The translations under genes and the position numbers were made by a program. The notes beneath the pieces were generated by a model that had not been told where the DNA came from, did not search any database, and saw nothing but the letters and a program-made list of their open reading frames with translations. A DNA stretch of 64,000 nucleotides from Rhabdochlamydiaceae bacterium (GTDB lineage Bacteria > Chlamydiota > Chlamydiia > Chlamydiales > Rhabdochlamydiaceae): NCBI GenBank assembly GCA_019745395.1, contig JAIETG010000015.1, positions 1 through 64,000 on the forward strand, written 5' to 3'. The stretch's first letter is position 1; every line of letters starts with the position of its first letter. Shown here piece after piece: positions 8,691 through 17,693 of this stretch.

Positions 8691-9696
8691 TAAGAACTCT
8701 CCTATATCGAATTTGGGACAAAGAAAGTGCAAATAAAGTTAGCATAGCTGCACCCAACGGATAGTAATAAAGAGGCTTTCGAACAAAAAATGTCGAGTGA
8801 TTCGCCTCTGTTTTTTCTAATACATCAATCTTGTCGTAGATGGATTGCAGAGCCTTTTGATCCGTAGCTAAAAAATATTGACCACCAGTTATATTTGCAA
8901 TCTCCTTCAATAAAACCTCGTCCATAGTAACATTAGCTAATGCATATCCACCAGTCTGAGTAGGAAAGGGAACGGGACCATTTCTCCCGACTCCGATTGT
9001 GTAAATCCTAATGCCATATTGTTTGGCAAGATTGGCAGCTTCTAAAGGAGGAATGCTGCTAGCATTATCATCCCCATCTGTTAAAAGAACTAAAACGCGG
9101 GATCCTTCTGGACGATCGCGAAGCGTTTTGACACTAAGGCCTATGGCATCTCCAATAGCTGTCGCATTTCCAGCCATTCCAGCTACCGTATCGTTAAGCA
9201 TTCGACTAACAGAAACGGTATCAAGTGTAAGCGGTACATGCAAATAGGCATTTTCTCCAAATGTGACAAGCCCTACGCGATCCCCTTGTCTTCCTAAAAC
9301 AAATTTTCCTACAACCTCTTTTGTGACATCTAAACGACTAATCACCTGAGCTCTGGTTGAAAAGTCTACCGCTTGCATGGAAGAGGAAATATCTACCGCA
9401 AGCATTAAGTCATATCCAGTATTTTTTACTTGGGTAAATTGATCAACTCTCTCTGGCTGCATCAAAGTAAGCACTAAGAAAAACCATAAGAGCGAAAGAA
9501 GGATAAGGCAAAGATTGCCTGATGGTTTTTTTTCCACACTATATGTTGGAAATACATTTCGCAACCTATCCGCTGCAGGGAAATAAAGTTCGCAAGATTC
9601 TTTCTCTGAATCTTTTGAGCTAACCGGAACAAATTTTCTTACAAGAAACGGAACAGGAAATAAAAGAGCCGCCCAAATCCAATAGAAGTGAAACAT
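8680..9696 (-). CDS. batA: BatA, VWA-domain membrane protein
   Basis: The 338-residue protein has the BatA plan: two N-terminal hydrophobic helices (residues 3-20 and about 55-77), a von Willebrand A domain with MIDAS motif DISSSMQAV (about residues 97-105), a conserved DGDDN (about residues 208-212), and a C-terminal helix (YYPLGAAMLTLFALSL). The VWA domain binds a metal ion and partner proteins, presumably BatB and BatD, at the periplasmic face. Its ATG directly abuts the stop codon of the DUF4381-like gene, and its end overlaps batB by 11 bases, so the operon is tightly coupled. Confidence 0.9.
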   Translation of the reverse strand: MFHFYWIWAALLFPVPFLVRKFVPVSSKDSEKESCELYFPAADRLRNVFPTYSVEKKPSGNLCLILLSLLWFFLVLTLMQPERVDQFTQVKNTGYDLMLAVDISSSMQAVDFSTRAQVISRLDVTKEVVGKFVLGRQGDRVGLVTFGENAYLHVPLTLDTVSVSRMLNDTVAGMAGNATAIGDAIGLSVKTLRDRPEGSRVLVLLTDGDDNASSIPPLEAANLAKQYGIRIYTIGVGRNGPVPFPTQTGGYALANVTMDEVLLKEIANITGGQYFLATDQKALQSIYDKIDVLEKTEANHSTFFVRKPLYYYPLGAAMLTLFALSLSQIRYRRVLNES

Positions 9697-10167
9697 TTAA
9701 CGCACCCAATTTCTGATTGCTGGGATCAAATCTTTAACCTGACCTGCAGATAAAAGAACTTCTGCTGGAGCATAAGGTACATCCATTAAAAAAGATCCGT
9801 TTTTTTCCCAATCAAAGCCCTTAGGATCATGCTCCGCAAGCCATTTTAGCCAAGCCTCTCCAACGAGTCCTGCACATTCTTTTCTAGAAAAACGTCTTAA
9901 AGCGATGCGACGTAAATATTCAGAAAGAACAATCGCAGTTTCTTTAGCGGTTGCATCAGATAAATTTTTTTCTAAATTAGCAAGTTTTTGAAACGTATCA
10001 TTTTTCCAACTGCGCATAAAAGCAATTCTACGAACAATAAGATATACCAGTAGTCCTAATACTAAAATGCCCACAGAAATACAAATCCATGAACTGGCAG
10101 TTAAAGGCCAAAAACTAATAGGATCCAGCCCTTCGATATCATGTAACTGTTTTAGTTGAGGAGGCAT
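9697..10167 (-). CDS. DUF4381-like small membrane protein of the Bat operon
   Basis: The 156-residue protein has one membrane helix (about residues 29-46) followed by a soluble domain with EYLRRIALRRF and the C-terminal pattern DVPYAPAEV...LIPAIRNWVR. This matches the small proteins (DUF4381) that sit between DUF58 and batA genes in many bacteria. It may be an assembly partner of BatA; no catalytic residues are apparent. Its ATG overlaps the stop of the DUF58 gene (TAATG), and batA starts immediately after its stop. Confidence 0.75.
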   Translation of the reverse strand: MPPQLKQLHDIEGLDPISFWPLTASSWICISVGILVLGLLVYLIVRRIAFMRSWKNDTFQKLANLEKNLSDATAKETAIVLSEYLRRIALRRFSRKECAGLVGEAWLKWLAEHDPKGFDWEKNGSFLMDVPYAPAEVLLSAGQVKDLIPAIRNWVR

Positions 10168-11078
10168 TATTTTTTCCTTCTAACAATATTTTTAAGTCCC
10201 AAAATAAGATCTCTTTGCAAATGGGATTCGGTAGAGAGTTCCAATATAGGTATTTTCCATCTAGAACCAATTTCCTGTAACAGCTTTTGATGCTCGTCCC
10301 ATAAATCGGCATAAGCTTTTCTCCCCTTCAAACTCTCTGTGTTAACATGGATTTTTTCCAAGTCACTTGATCGAAATCTCATAGACCCCATGGGGTACAT
10401 AGATTTGTCTGCTTGATCATTGATGGCAACAAAGACAACATCGCAGGTTTTACTCAGATAAGAGATATTAGACTCTTGAGGAAAGCTCTTCTTTATGTCC
10501 ATAAAATCACTGATAAAATAGACAAGAGATCCTGTATGCACAGCTTGACTTACGTACTGCATGGACTCTGTTAAAGAAATACGATGATTTTCAGAAGGAG
10601 GATCTGCAAGCGCCTTTAATAAAGAGCAAAAGGACTTTCTTGTACGCTTAGGAGCAAAAAACTGAATTCCACCTGGAACATCGCCAAAAAAGCAAGCACT
10701 TACACGATCTTGCTGAGCAATCCCTTTCCATCCAAGTATGGCAGCAACACGCGCTGCCTGTACAGATTTGAAGGTGTTTTTCGTGCCAAATCGCATTGTA
10801 GCATTCATATCTACGCAAAGAACAATATGGCGCTCTTTTTCTTCCTGAAAAAGTTTTAAATGAGCAGATCCCGTTCTGGCAGTTACTCTCCAGTCGATGT
10901 TTCGAATATCATCGCCTGGTACATATTCCCTAACAGAATCAAATTCCAGTCCTTGACCTCGAAAAGAAGAGCGGTAATTTCCTGAAATTACAGACTTAAC
11001 CGATCGAGAAGAAGGATGCATGAGAGGAAGTTTCATATCCCCCAACGCTAGTAAATCATTAAAATCCGGATAAAGCAT
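10167..11078 (-). CDS. DUF58 protein of the MoxR-Bat operon
   Basis: The 303-residue soluble protein contains the DUF58 hallmark REYVPGDDIRNIDWRVTART (about residues 49-68), followed by a VWA-like fold beginning at HIVLCVDMNATM. Proteins of this family always accompany MoxR ATPases and are thought to be their substrates or adaptors. GAGG lies before the ATG, and the preceding moxR gene ends 7 bases upstream. Its stop overlaps the next start, so it is translated as part of the operon. Confidence 0.88.
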   Translation of the reverse strand: MLYPDFNDLLALGDMKLPLMHPSSRSVKSVISGNYRSSFRGQGLEFDSVREYVPGDDIRNIDWRVTARTGSAHLKLFQEEKERHIVLCVDMNATMRFGTKNTFKSVQAARVAAILGWKGIAQQDRVSACFFGDVPGGIQFFAPKRTRKSFCSLLKALADPPSENHRISLTESMQYVSQAVHTGSLVYFISDFMDIKKSFPQESNISYLSKTCDVVFVAINDQADKSMYPMGSMRFRSSDLEKIHVNTESLKGRKAYADLWDEHQKLLQEIGSRWKIPILELSTESHLQRDLILGLKNIVRRKK

Positions 11079-11085
11079 TCAAACC

Positions 11086-12081
11086 TCAAGGAATAGCAAC
11101 AACTTCTAATAATTTCCTTATAATATCATTTCGAGAAACTCCTGCAGCTTCCGATGCAAATGATGGGATGATTCGATGTCTTAAAATGGGGGCTGCTACA
11201 CTGTGGATGTGTTTTGGAGTGACAAACTCATCTCCTCTAAGCCATGCTAGAGCTTTAGCGCAGCGAATCATACATATTGTAGCTCTAGGAGAAGCTCCAT
11301 ATTCGATCCATTTGGCTAAGTCTTGATCGTATTTCTCTGGGGTTCTTGTAGCGGTTGCTAAAGAAACCACATATTTTTTTAAATTTTCTGAAATAAACAT
11401 AGAAGACACCGCTTTTCTTGCGCTTAATACTTCTTCTTTTGTCGTTACAGGGAAAGCGTTGGAAGGGACATCGTCTTGTCGTTTCTCATCCAGTTCTACA
11501 ATTAGCAACTCTTCCAGAGGAGTTGGATAAACCACTTCCAAATGCATCATAAACCTGTCTAGCTGCGCTTCAGGAAGATTATAAGTCCCCTCTTGCTCAA
11601 CGGGATTTTGCGTCGCAATAACCATGTACAATTCAGGAAGACGATGCGTTTCATGTCCAACTGTTACTTGTTTTTCTTCCATCGCCTCTAAAAGTGCAGA
11701 CTGAACTTTTGCTGGAGCGCGATTGATTTCATCCGCCAGTAAAATATTATTAAAAAGAGGTCCTTTTCGAAAGATGAAATTGCTTTTTTCGTGGATATAG
11801 ATCTCGGTTCCAATAAGATCTGAAGGTAACAGGTCTGGAGTAAATTGAATTCGGTGAAATCCGCCCTCTATTCCATCAGCAATTGCTTTTGCTGATCTAG
11901 TTTTCGCAAGACCTGGCATCCCTTCGATCAAAACATGACCGTCTGCAAGAAGACAAACAAGAATATGCTCGATTAAATGGTGCTGACCGATAATCTTACT
12001 TTGGACTGATTTTAAAAGCTTTAATAACTGTCGTGGTTCGAGTTTAACACTCTCACTGTCTGGTATCTGGATGGTACTCAT
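11086..12081 (-). CDS. MoxR-family AAA+ ATPase
   Basis: The 331-residue protein has Walker A GMPGLAKT (about residues 55-62), Walker B LLADEINRAPAKVQ (about residues 114-127) and the sensor-1 region VIATQNPVEQEGTYNLPEAQLDRF, all typical of MoxR ATPases. It is a cytoplasmic AAA+ chaperone, likely remodelling the VWA proteins encoded downstream. GAGGAAG lies eight bases before the ATG. As the first gene of a six-gene run with gaps of at most 7 bases, its upstream region (12082-12342) should hold the operon promoter, shared divergently with the gene at 12343. Confidence 0.93.
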   Translation of the reverse strand: MSTIQIPDSESVKLEPRQLLKLLKSVQSKIIGQHHLIEHILVCLLADGHVLIEGMPGLAKTRSAKAIADGIEGGFHRIQFTPDLLPSDLIGTEIYIHEKSNFIFRKGPLFNNILLADEINRAPAKVQSALLEAMEEKQVTVGHETHRLPELYMVIATQNPVEQEGTYNLPEAQLDRFMMHLEVVYPTPLEELLIVELDEKRQDDVPSNAFPVTTKEEVLSARKAVSSMFISENLKKYVVSLATATRTPEKYDQDLAKWIEYGASPRATICMIRCAKALAWLRGDEFVTPKHIHSVAAPILRHRIIPSFASEAAGVSRNDIIRKLLEVVAIP

Positions 12082-12342
12082 AATCTACTTCCTCAAGTGT
12101 AAAATCCCGAAAAAAACCATATATAAAGAGCCTTGAAAATACAAGAGGAAAAACATACGATTTGCCATTTTAGCAGACAATACTAAGGTGCTTTAGAGTT
12201 CAAGAGACCTGTACTCTGTATGGCCTTGTTTGTTGCTCCCTATTTTCAAGAGGCAAAAAGTTGTCTTAAAAAAAATAAAAGTTGTCATTTATTTGAGATT
12301 CTGATCTCTTGAAGTTTTTACAGTAAATAAAAGGAACTAACG

Positions 12343-13728
12343 ATGAAAATTAGAAGTTTTCTCATGTCTCAAGCTTTTTTAATGGGATCTCTTATTTCTC
12401 AAGTACCAACAACAGAAATTCCGATCGAAGTTTTATATTCTTTTAATGGACAGCTAACGGGAGCATATCCTAGGGGAAGTCTAAACCTCTTTGACAATGT
12501 TTTGTATGGAAGAACCGCTTCAGGAGGAATTGGGGACAAACAAAACGGCCTAGTTTTCAAAATCAATCTTGACGGATCAAACTACCGCCCCATCTACTAT
12601 TTCACTCAAGGTATCAGCAATGGAAGTGGAAATGTACCGCATCATGCGGCTATGTTTACCCTGAATACTAATGGAACTACACTCCTTTATGGAGCTGCAT
12701 TACAAGGGGGATCCTTTGACAGAGGGACCATTTTTTCTGTTTCCCCAGATAATATCCCAAGTAGTAGCACGCAACTTTACAACACTGTGCATATGTTTAC
12801 AGGAGGCTCTACAGACGCATCGGCGCCTCATAGTCCTCCAATTTGTGTAAATTCCATGTTATATGGAATTACTGCAGGAGGAGGATCATATGGACGTGGC
12901 GTTATTTATCAAATGGAGCCGAGTGGAGCTAATTTTACCATTCTTTATTCCTTTGCAGAAGCCATAGCTTCAACAGGGACCGACTCACATGGACAATTGA
13001 CCATGAGCTCGAACGGGACAACTCTTTATGGAATGACGAGAGAAGGAGGAGTGCATTCTTCTTCTAATACTAGCGGATGCGGCGTAGTGTTTGCTCTCAA
13101 CAATTTTGCTACCGCTCCATCTTATGAAGTATTACATGAATTTGGAAGCTTTTCAGGCGATGGCATCCTCCCTGAGCATGGATTTCTTACTTTAGTTGGT
13201 AACACTCTCTATGGAATGACCTCAAAGGGTGGAACTAACAATAATGGTACCATTTTCAGTATAGATCTAGATAATTCTAATGCGTACACCATTTTATACT
13301 CTTTTGGAGAAACGGGCAGCACTGATGGATCGCATCCAGCTGGTTCTCTTGTTCTTTCTAACCAAAATATTTTCTATGGACTTACTTGTGATGGTGGAGC
13401 TAATGGGCTTGGAACGATTTTTCAAATCTCCCCCGATGGAAGCAATTATAAGACTCTAGCTTCTTTTAACGGTGCTGAAAATGGAGCTCATCCTTATGAC
13501 AATGTGACTATCAGTCCAGATGGTCGTACGTTGTATGGAATGACTCAGGCTGGAGGAGTTTATGATCCTACGCTTAGCAATAACTATGGAACGATTTTTG
13601 CTTTTCACCCCCCTATTTCTAGTTCTTTAGGTTTGGTAAAAGATGATTCTGCAAAAACATCTCTACAAAAAACGGATTCCAAATTAACAACTTCCGCAGA
13701 GCTAAAAACTCAACCAGAAACCTTATAA
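12343..13728 (+). CDS. GloVer-repeat exported protein
   Basis: The 461-residue protein starts with a signal-peptide-like segment (residues 1-21) and is then built from about eight tandem units of roughly 45 residues. Each unit has the pattern LYSF...G..P.G.L.....LYGMT..GG....GTIF.I..DGSNY. This is the GloVer repeat (Gly-Leu-rich, propeller-like) found in surface or secreted proteins. A C-terminal 35-residue tail is lysine- and threonine-rich with no visible anchor. AAGGA lies about 7 bases before the ATG. It is probably a secreted or surface beta-propeller-like protein; ligand and role are unknown. A hairpin follows the stop. Confidence 0.8.
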   Translation: MKIRSFLMSQAFLMGSLISQVPTTEIPIEVLYSFNGQLTGAYPRGSLNLFDNVLYGRTASGGIGDKQNGLVFKINLDGSNYRPIYYFTQGISNGSGNVPHHAAMFTLNTNGTTLLYGAALQGGSFDRGTIFSVSPDNIPSSSTQLYNTVHMFTGGSTDASAPHSPPICVNSMLYGITAGGGSYGRGVIYQMEPSGANFTILYSFAEAIASTGTDSHGQLTMSSNGTTLYGMTREGGVHSSSNTSGCGVVFALNNFATAPSYEVLHEFGSFSGDGILPEHGFLTLVGNTLYGMTSKGGTNNNGTIFSIDLDNSNAYTILYSFGETGSTDGSHPAGSLVLSNQNIFYGLTCDGGANGLGTIFQISPDGSNYKTLASFNGAENGAHPYDNVTISPDGRTLYGMTQAGGVYDPTLSNNYGTIFAFHPPISSSLGLVKDDSAKTSLQKTDSKLTTSAELKTQPETL

Positions 13729-13743
13729 CTTTATAATTGAAAA

Positions 13744-13767
13744 GGACTGTATTGCTGAATACAGTCC
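13744..13767 (+). terminator. perfect 10-bp hairpin after the GloVer gene
   Basis: GGACTGTATT and AATACAGTCC form a perfect 10-bp stem with a GCTG loop, 16 bases after the stop codon. No strong T-run follows on the plus strand, so it may terminate inefficiently or protect the 3' end. Confidence 0.5.
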
Positions 13768-13873
13768 CATCAAATTAAAATATTAATAAATTCAAATAAT
13801 TATAGCAAATTGCAATCTAAGAATAAAATATGATAGAATTTCCACCTATCTTATTTTTAATTTAAAGCGCAAA

Positions 13874-15277
13874 ATGACTATTAATATAGACATGTCTCCA
13901 ATTATTTGGAGGCAAGAAAACCTTCTATGCACTACGGAGTGGAGCGTAGATGAAAAAACAAACATTAGAGCTCTACCATTTATATATGGTGTATTAGCTC
14001 ACATAACAGGCCAAGCATTGAGATTTCATCAGCCTGATAATAACGTAGTCTATATTGACAAAGAGCAATATTATAGAGCTCTTTTGCAATACGCAAATCT
14101 CGACCCGACCTCAGAAACTCTTAAGAAAAAGCTAGACGCTCTCACTTTCTCTTTTTTGCAAAACGGGCCAATTACTTTACGTACAAAGCATATGCCTCAA
14201 CTAGCTAAATCTATTGATCTTTCCAATTCTTTGTTTTGTGAGATCTGTCCACCACTTCGCAAACAACAATGGATGCAAAAAATCCCCGTCTCTCATCCTC
14301 GTAATGTTCGGTTAGTGGAAAACGCTGACGATGTAAAACGAAAATTAAATCAAGAATTAGATTATGCCGATGATCAGCTATCAGAGCAAAAACCCAATCC
14401 TCATTTTTCTTATATACCTTTGACTCGGGAAGCTGACGCCTCACCTCCGCGACCTTTTTTTCTAGGACCATATGAGATCGGAATCTCCCTTGCTCAAGGG
14501 GCTCGAAAAACGATGGAAGACAGATATCTTGTAGATAGATTTTCTGTTCCTATGCTGAATGAAACAACCTATGACGCTCAGCTTTTTGCTATCTTAGATG
14601 GACATGGTGGAGATGAAGCTGCTGATTATGTGCAGAAAAACCTCAGAAAAAAACTACAAGAAGCTTTGAGTAACATGGCCAGCTCTGAAACTCTTTCTGA
14701 TGTAGAGATCTGGAACGCTCTCAAACTCACTTTTGTAGCTCTTGATGAAGAGTGCAAAGCTTTAAGATTGCCAAGTGGAACAACGGCTACAGTTGCTTTA
14801 ATCATAGATGGAAATCTATGGGTAGCTAACGTTGGAGATTCACGCACAATTCTTCAAGATCTACACCTCGGGACAAGGCAGCTTACAGAAGATTTTCATG
14901 CAACAAATGAACGCAATGTAAATAGCATAAAAAACCGGGGTGGATTCATCATAGGTGGAAAAATCCCTAGCAGCTGCTCTCAAGGCTTTTTGTCTGTGGG
15001 TAGATCGATCGGATCAGGCACAAATGCTAGACCTAAAATTGTTAAAATTCCCCTGTCTGAAATAGCAGAGGGAAGCTTTTTAATTTTAGGATCCGACGGA
15101 ATCTACGGAATGAATCATACTATTGCAAGCTCAGAGCAAATAGGAGAAGCTGTGGAGGAAAATGCCGCTAAACAAACACCCCTACCACATATTGCGCAAG
15201 ACATCGTTAACTCGGCTTTTCAAGCAGGCTCTTCAGATAATTTAGCTCTTATGATTGTGCGCCTAACAACTGCTTAG
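13874..15277 (+). CDS. PP2C-type protein phosphatase with novel N-terminal domain
   Basis: Residues from about 197 to the end form a PPM/PP2C serine/threonine phosphatase. Visible motifs are ARKTMEDRY (about 209-217), LDGHGGDEA (about 241-249), GTTAT, NVGDSR, GSDGIYGMN (about 405-413) and GSSDNLA (about 452-458). The aspartates that hold the two metal ions (in MED, DGHGG, GSDG, SSDN) are all present, so activity is expected. The first 195 residues match nothing I know. Chlamydiae have short PP2C proteins; a long extra N-terminal half suggests substrate targeting or secretion into the host. The gene ends in a 29-base tail-to-tail overlap with the convergent Inc-like operon. Confidence 0.85.
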   Translation: MTINIDMSPIIWRQENLLCTTEWSVDEKTNIRALPFIYGVLAHITGQALRFHQPDNNVVYIDKEQYYRALLQYANLDPTSETLKKKLDALTFSFLQNGPITLRTKHMPQLAKSIDLSNSLFCEICPPLRKQQWMQKIPVSHPRNVRLVENADDVKRKLNQELDYADDQLSEQKPNPHFSYIPLTREADASPPRPFFLGPYEIGISLAQGARKTMEDRYLVDRFSVPMLNETTYDAQLFAILDGHGGDEAADYVQKNLRKKLQEALSNMASSETLSDVEIWNALKLTFVALDEECKALRLPSGTTATVALIIDGNLWVANVGDSRTILQDLHLGTRQLTEDFHATNERNVNSIKNRGGFIIGGKIPSSCSQGFLSVGRSIGSGTNARPKIVKIPLSEIAEGSFLILGSDGIYGMNHTIASSEQIGEAVEENAAKQTPLPHIAQDIVNSAFQAGSSDNLALMIVRLTTA

Positions 15278-15824
15278 TATCTGTTTTGTTATTTTTTAGC
15301 GCTCTATTTTCCAGTTGGAGCGCTGAAATTTTAGAGATCATTTCATCGAAGATTTTATCCATCTTAAGAATTCGCGCTTCCGAATCTTTCAGTTGCTTAT
15401 TATGCAACTTTACATCTTGAGTATAATCAGTAAGACTTGTTGCTAAAATGGCTTGCTCAAGTTGCAATTTTGGAATTCCAGTTAGAGCTTTTTCTAAAAA
15501 TGTATCCGTTTCTTTTGCCCTAGCCAAAAGGCTTGCTATGTTTCTACTCTCTTCTTCCTCTCGAGTAACAGCTTTATGAACTACGCCTTGATATTTTGCC
15601 AGTTCACTAGCAGCTTTTTTCCCAGACCAGGCTAAAAGTACAGAAGCCCCATAAAAAGCAGGAGATATGGCAGTAGCTGGGCTAATTAAAATGGCTCGAG
15701 CTATTTCAGAAATAGCACAAACAGCGGAGGCAGATAAAACGGCAGTTTGTATGCCCTGCCCCATTTTAGATCCCATGAATCGATAAAAATTAGAAGATCC
15801 TGCAAAAGCCAATCGATTGATCAT
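15249..15824 (-). CDS. Inc-like membrane/coiled-coil protein, unit 2 gene B
   Basis: I choose the ATG at 15824, which overlaps the TGA of the preceding gene (ATGA) and has GGGAG about 8 bases upstream; a further ATG exists at 15839. The 191-residue product has two adjacent hydrophobic segments (about residues 23-44 and 48-65), then a long alpha-helical coiled-coil-like tail. The bilobed hydrophobic patch is the hallmark of chlamydial inclusion membrane (Inc) proteins, but Inc status is inference. It is paralogous to the product of 16315-16974: both share FMGS..GQG(I/V)QTA and YGA...AWSGK.AA. Last gene of the cluster. Confidence 0.7.
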   Translation of the reverse strand: MINRLAFAGSSNFYRFMGSKMGQGIQTAVLSASAVCAISEIARAILISPATAISPAFYGASVLLAWSGKKAASELAKYQGVVHKAVTREEEESRNIASLLARAKETDTFLEKALTGIPKLQLEQAILATSLTDYTQDVKLHNKQLKDSEARILKMDKIFDEMISKISALQLENRALKNNKTDTKQLLGAQS

Positions 15825-16300
15825 AGATGTTTCTCCCATTTGTCCATTACTTTATTGATATTAGATAGGGAGCTTAAAGATTCTTGCATGTCTCTATGTA
15901 CCTGCTTTATTTTTTCTCCAGCTTTACGGGCATTGATAATAGCAAAGTTTAAGTTTGATCCAATTTCATTAACTAGAGCTGTCTGTTTTTGCTCACTTTC
16001 TTTCAGGGATTCAATATCTTTTTCATTACCCGTTTGCGCTGTTTCATACTTTTTTACATCATCTGGGGTATTAGCTTGAAAATCTTTGTTTAAATAAGAT
16101 AGGGCGATTGCAGTCGCAAGAAATCCTCCTCCAATAAATCCCACTGTAATATTGCGATCTTTCATTGCGTAAGCCCCTGTCAAGGCTCCTAAAAACGTTA
16201 TCGCACACATGTAAACAGACCTTGATTGCTGCGTAGAAGAAACAAGAGGTTTTGCGTAAAATTCAGGCTCTAAAGGCTTCGTAGCTATCGATGAAAGCAT
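15821..16300 (-). CDS. Inc-like membrane/coiled-coil protein, unit 2 gene A
   Basis: The 159-residue protein has two close hydrophobic segments (about residues 29-44 and 51-68) separated by KDRNITVGF, then a helical region with heptad-like repeats. It is paralogous to the product of 16971-17636 (shared pattern FLG...GAY..K.RNIT.GFI.GGFL.T). GAGGA lies seven bases before the ATG. It overlaps the next gene by four bases. Function unknown; a hairpin of two membrane helices plus coiled coil suits an inclusion-membrane or envelope protein. Confidence 0.7.
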   Translation of the reverse strand: MLSSIATKPLEPEFYAKPLVSSTQQSRSVYMCAITFLGALTGAYAMKDRNITVGFIGGGFLATAIALSYLNKDFQANTPDDVKKYETAQTGNEKDIESLKESEQKQTALVNEIGSNLNFAIINARKAGEKIKQVHRDMQESLSSLSNINKVMDKWEKHL

Positions 16301-16314
16301 TAAATTCCTCGTTT

Positions 16315-16974
16315 TTAAACAGACTTCTTTTTACTGGATAAATCATTGATTCGATCAGTTAGAACAGCAACCTGCCTCGTTAAAGCAGTATTTTGTTGCT
16401 TTAAGGTTATATTTTCCTGTTTGTAGTGATTTTTTTTCGCAAGAACCTCATCAAAAACTCTTTTTGCTTTAACCGCCTCATCATTGAATTCTACAGTGGA
16501 TGCTTGGAGATCCTGAATGTCCTTTCGACAAGTTTGAAGCTGCTGAATTAAATTTCCATTTTCTGTTTGTAAATCCAATATGGTTTGCTTAGTTTCGAGT
16601 AAAGATTTATCTGCCTCATCCTGAGATTTTGAAAGTTTGGCAATATTTGCAGCTTGCGTGTGCTCGTTCATAACAACTCTATCAACCATACCGTCAATAC
16701 CTACTAGCCGACGAGCTGCGTTTTTTCCTGACCAGGCAAAGAAAGCAGTTGCCCCATAAACAACTGCAGGAACAACTTCGATGTAAGATCCACTTGTAAA
16801 GGCTTTTCCTGCTCTAAAAGCTGCAAAAATCATAGTAAGCGTGATCGCTGCAGTTTGCACTCCTTGACCAGCAGCTGATCCCATGAATTGATCGTAGTTT
16901 TCTGTAGTTGCCCATCTAAGTTGATTCATTAAGGCAGCCCTAGTCATCCAAGCAGGTAAAGTCATGGCCATCAT
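16315..16974 (-). CDS. Inc-like membrane/coiled-coil protein, unit 1 gene B
   Basis: The 219-residue protein has hydrophobic segments at about residues 35-52 and 60-80 and then a roughly 120-residue coiled coil rich in Q, K and L. Its ATG overlaps the stop of the preceding gene (ATGA), with GAGGAGG seven bases upstream. It is the longer paralogue of the product of 15249-15824. A 14-base gap separates it from unit 2. Function unknown; probably a membrane-anchored coiled-coil protein. Confidence 0.7.
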   Translation of the reverse strand: MMAMTLPAWMTRAALMNQLRWATTENYDQFMGSAAGQGVQTAAITLTMIFAAFRAGKAFTSGSYIEVVPAVVYGATAFFAWSGKNAARRLVGIDGMVDRVVMNEHTQAANIAKLSKSQDEADKSLLETKQTILDLQTENGNLIQQLQTCRKDIQDLQASTVEFNDEAVKAKRVFDEVLAKKNHYKQENITLKQQNTALTRQVAVLTDRINDLSSKKKSV

Positions 16975-17636
16975 ACAATGTCCTCCTCATTTCCCCAGTT
17001 ATATTGATCTGAAGACTCTGACTCTTTCAGTTTTTGTGAAGTTTCGATTGAAGATGTTCTTATAGCAGAAGTTGAAAGTTTTTTGTCGGCTATAACTGGG
17101 TTATCAGATTTGTGAGATCCGTCATCGGATGAGTCGTCTTTGATATCACGTAATATACCCGCAGTAATTTGCATTTTGTCTAATATTTGACCTGCGTTTT
17201 GGTGCGATTTTTTAGCTTCAGCAACTGCGGCTCTAGTGTTTTCAACAGTACCTCTAACGGACATGGTAAGTTCTTCTGCTTGTTTTTTTTCTTCTCCCTC
17301 TCTTGCTGTTGCAGCCTCGATATCGCGTTGATTTTGCTCATCCAAAGCATTGATCGCTTCTAACTCTTCTGCGGCTGCATCGGGATCAATCTCAGGTGGA
17401 GGTCTATTTAAAATCAAGGACCCTGCTATAGTCCCTAAAAATCCTCCTGCAATAAATCCTGCAGTAATGTTGCGGCTTTTCAGGATATAAGCTCCTACCA
17501 TAGAGCCTAAAAACGCTGTCGCATAGACATAAGTAGGCCAGCATTGCATGTGAGAGCATTTGGTTGCCTTGGAAATATTCTTCCAAGCAGATTGGCAGCA
17601 TGAAGTGCTATCTCTATGAGCTTGTACGCCTTGCAT
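16971..17636 (-). CDS. Inc-like membrane/coiled-coil protein, unit 1 gene A
   Basis: First gene of the four-gene run. The 221-residue protein is cysteine-containing at its N terminus (CCQ, CSHMQCW), has two hydrophobic segments (about residues 35-50 and 56-75) around KSRNITAGF, then an E/A-rich helical segment and an acidic, serine-rich C-terminal tail that its paralogue (15821-16300) lacks. GAGGAGG lies before the ATG. The tail could be the part exposed to the host cytosol if this is an Inc protein, which is inference. Confidence 0.7.
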   Translation of the reverse strand: MQGVQAHRDSTSCCQSAWKNISKATKCSHMQCWPTYVYATAFLGSMVGAYILKSRNITAGFIAGGFLGTIAGSLILNRPPPEIDPDAAAEELEAINALDEQNQRDIEAATAREGEEKKQAEELTMSVRGTVENTRAAVAEAKKSHQNAGQILDKMQITAGILRDIKDDSSDDGSHKSDNPVIADKKLSTSAIRTSSIETSQKLKESESSDQYNWGNEEDIV

Positions 17637-17693
17637 AGGTCCTCCTCAAGAAAATAAAAAATAAATGATAAAGAAATATTCAAGAAAAGGCAA

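Noticed and set aside
8690-8732. 14-codon N-terminal extension of batB
   Set aside because: No ribosome binding site; the internal ATG at 8690 has AGGAGAG at the right distance.
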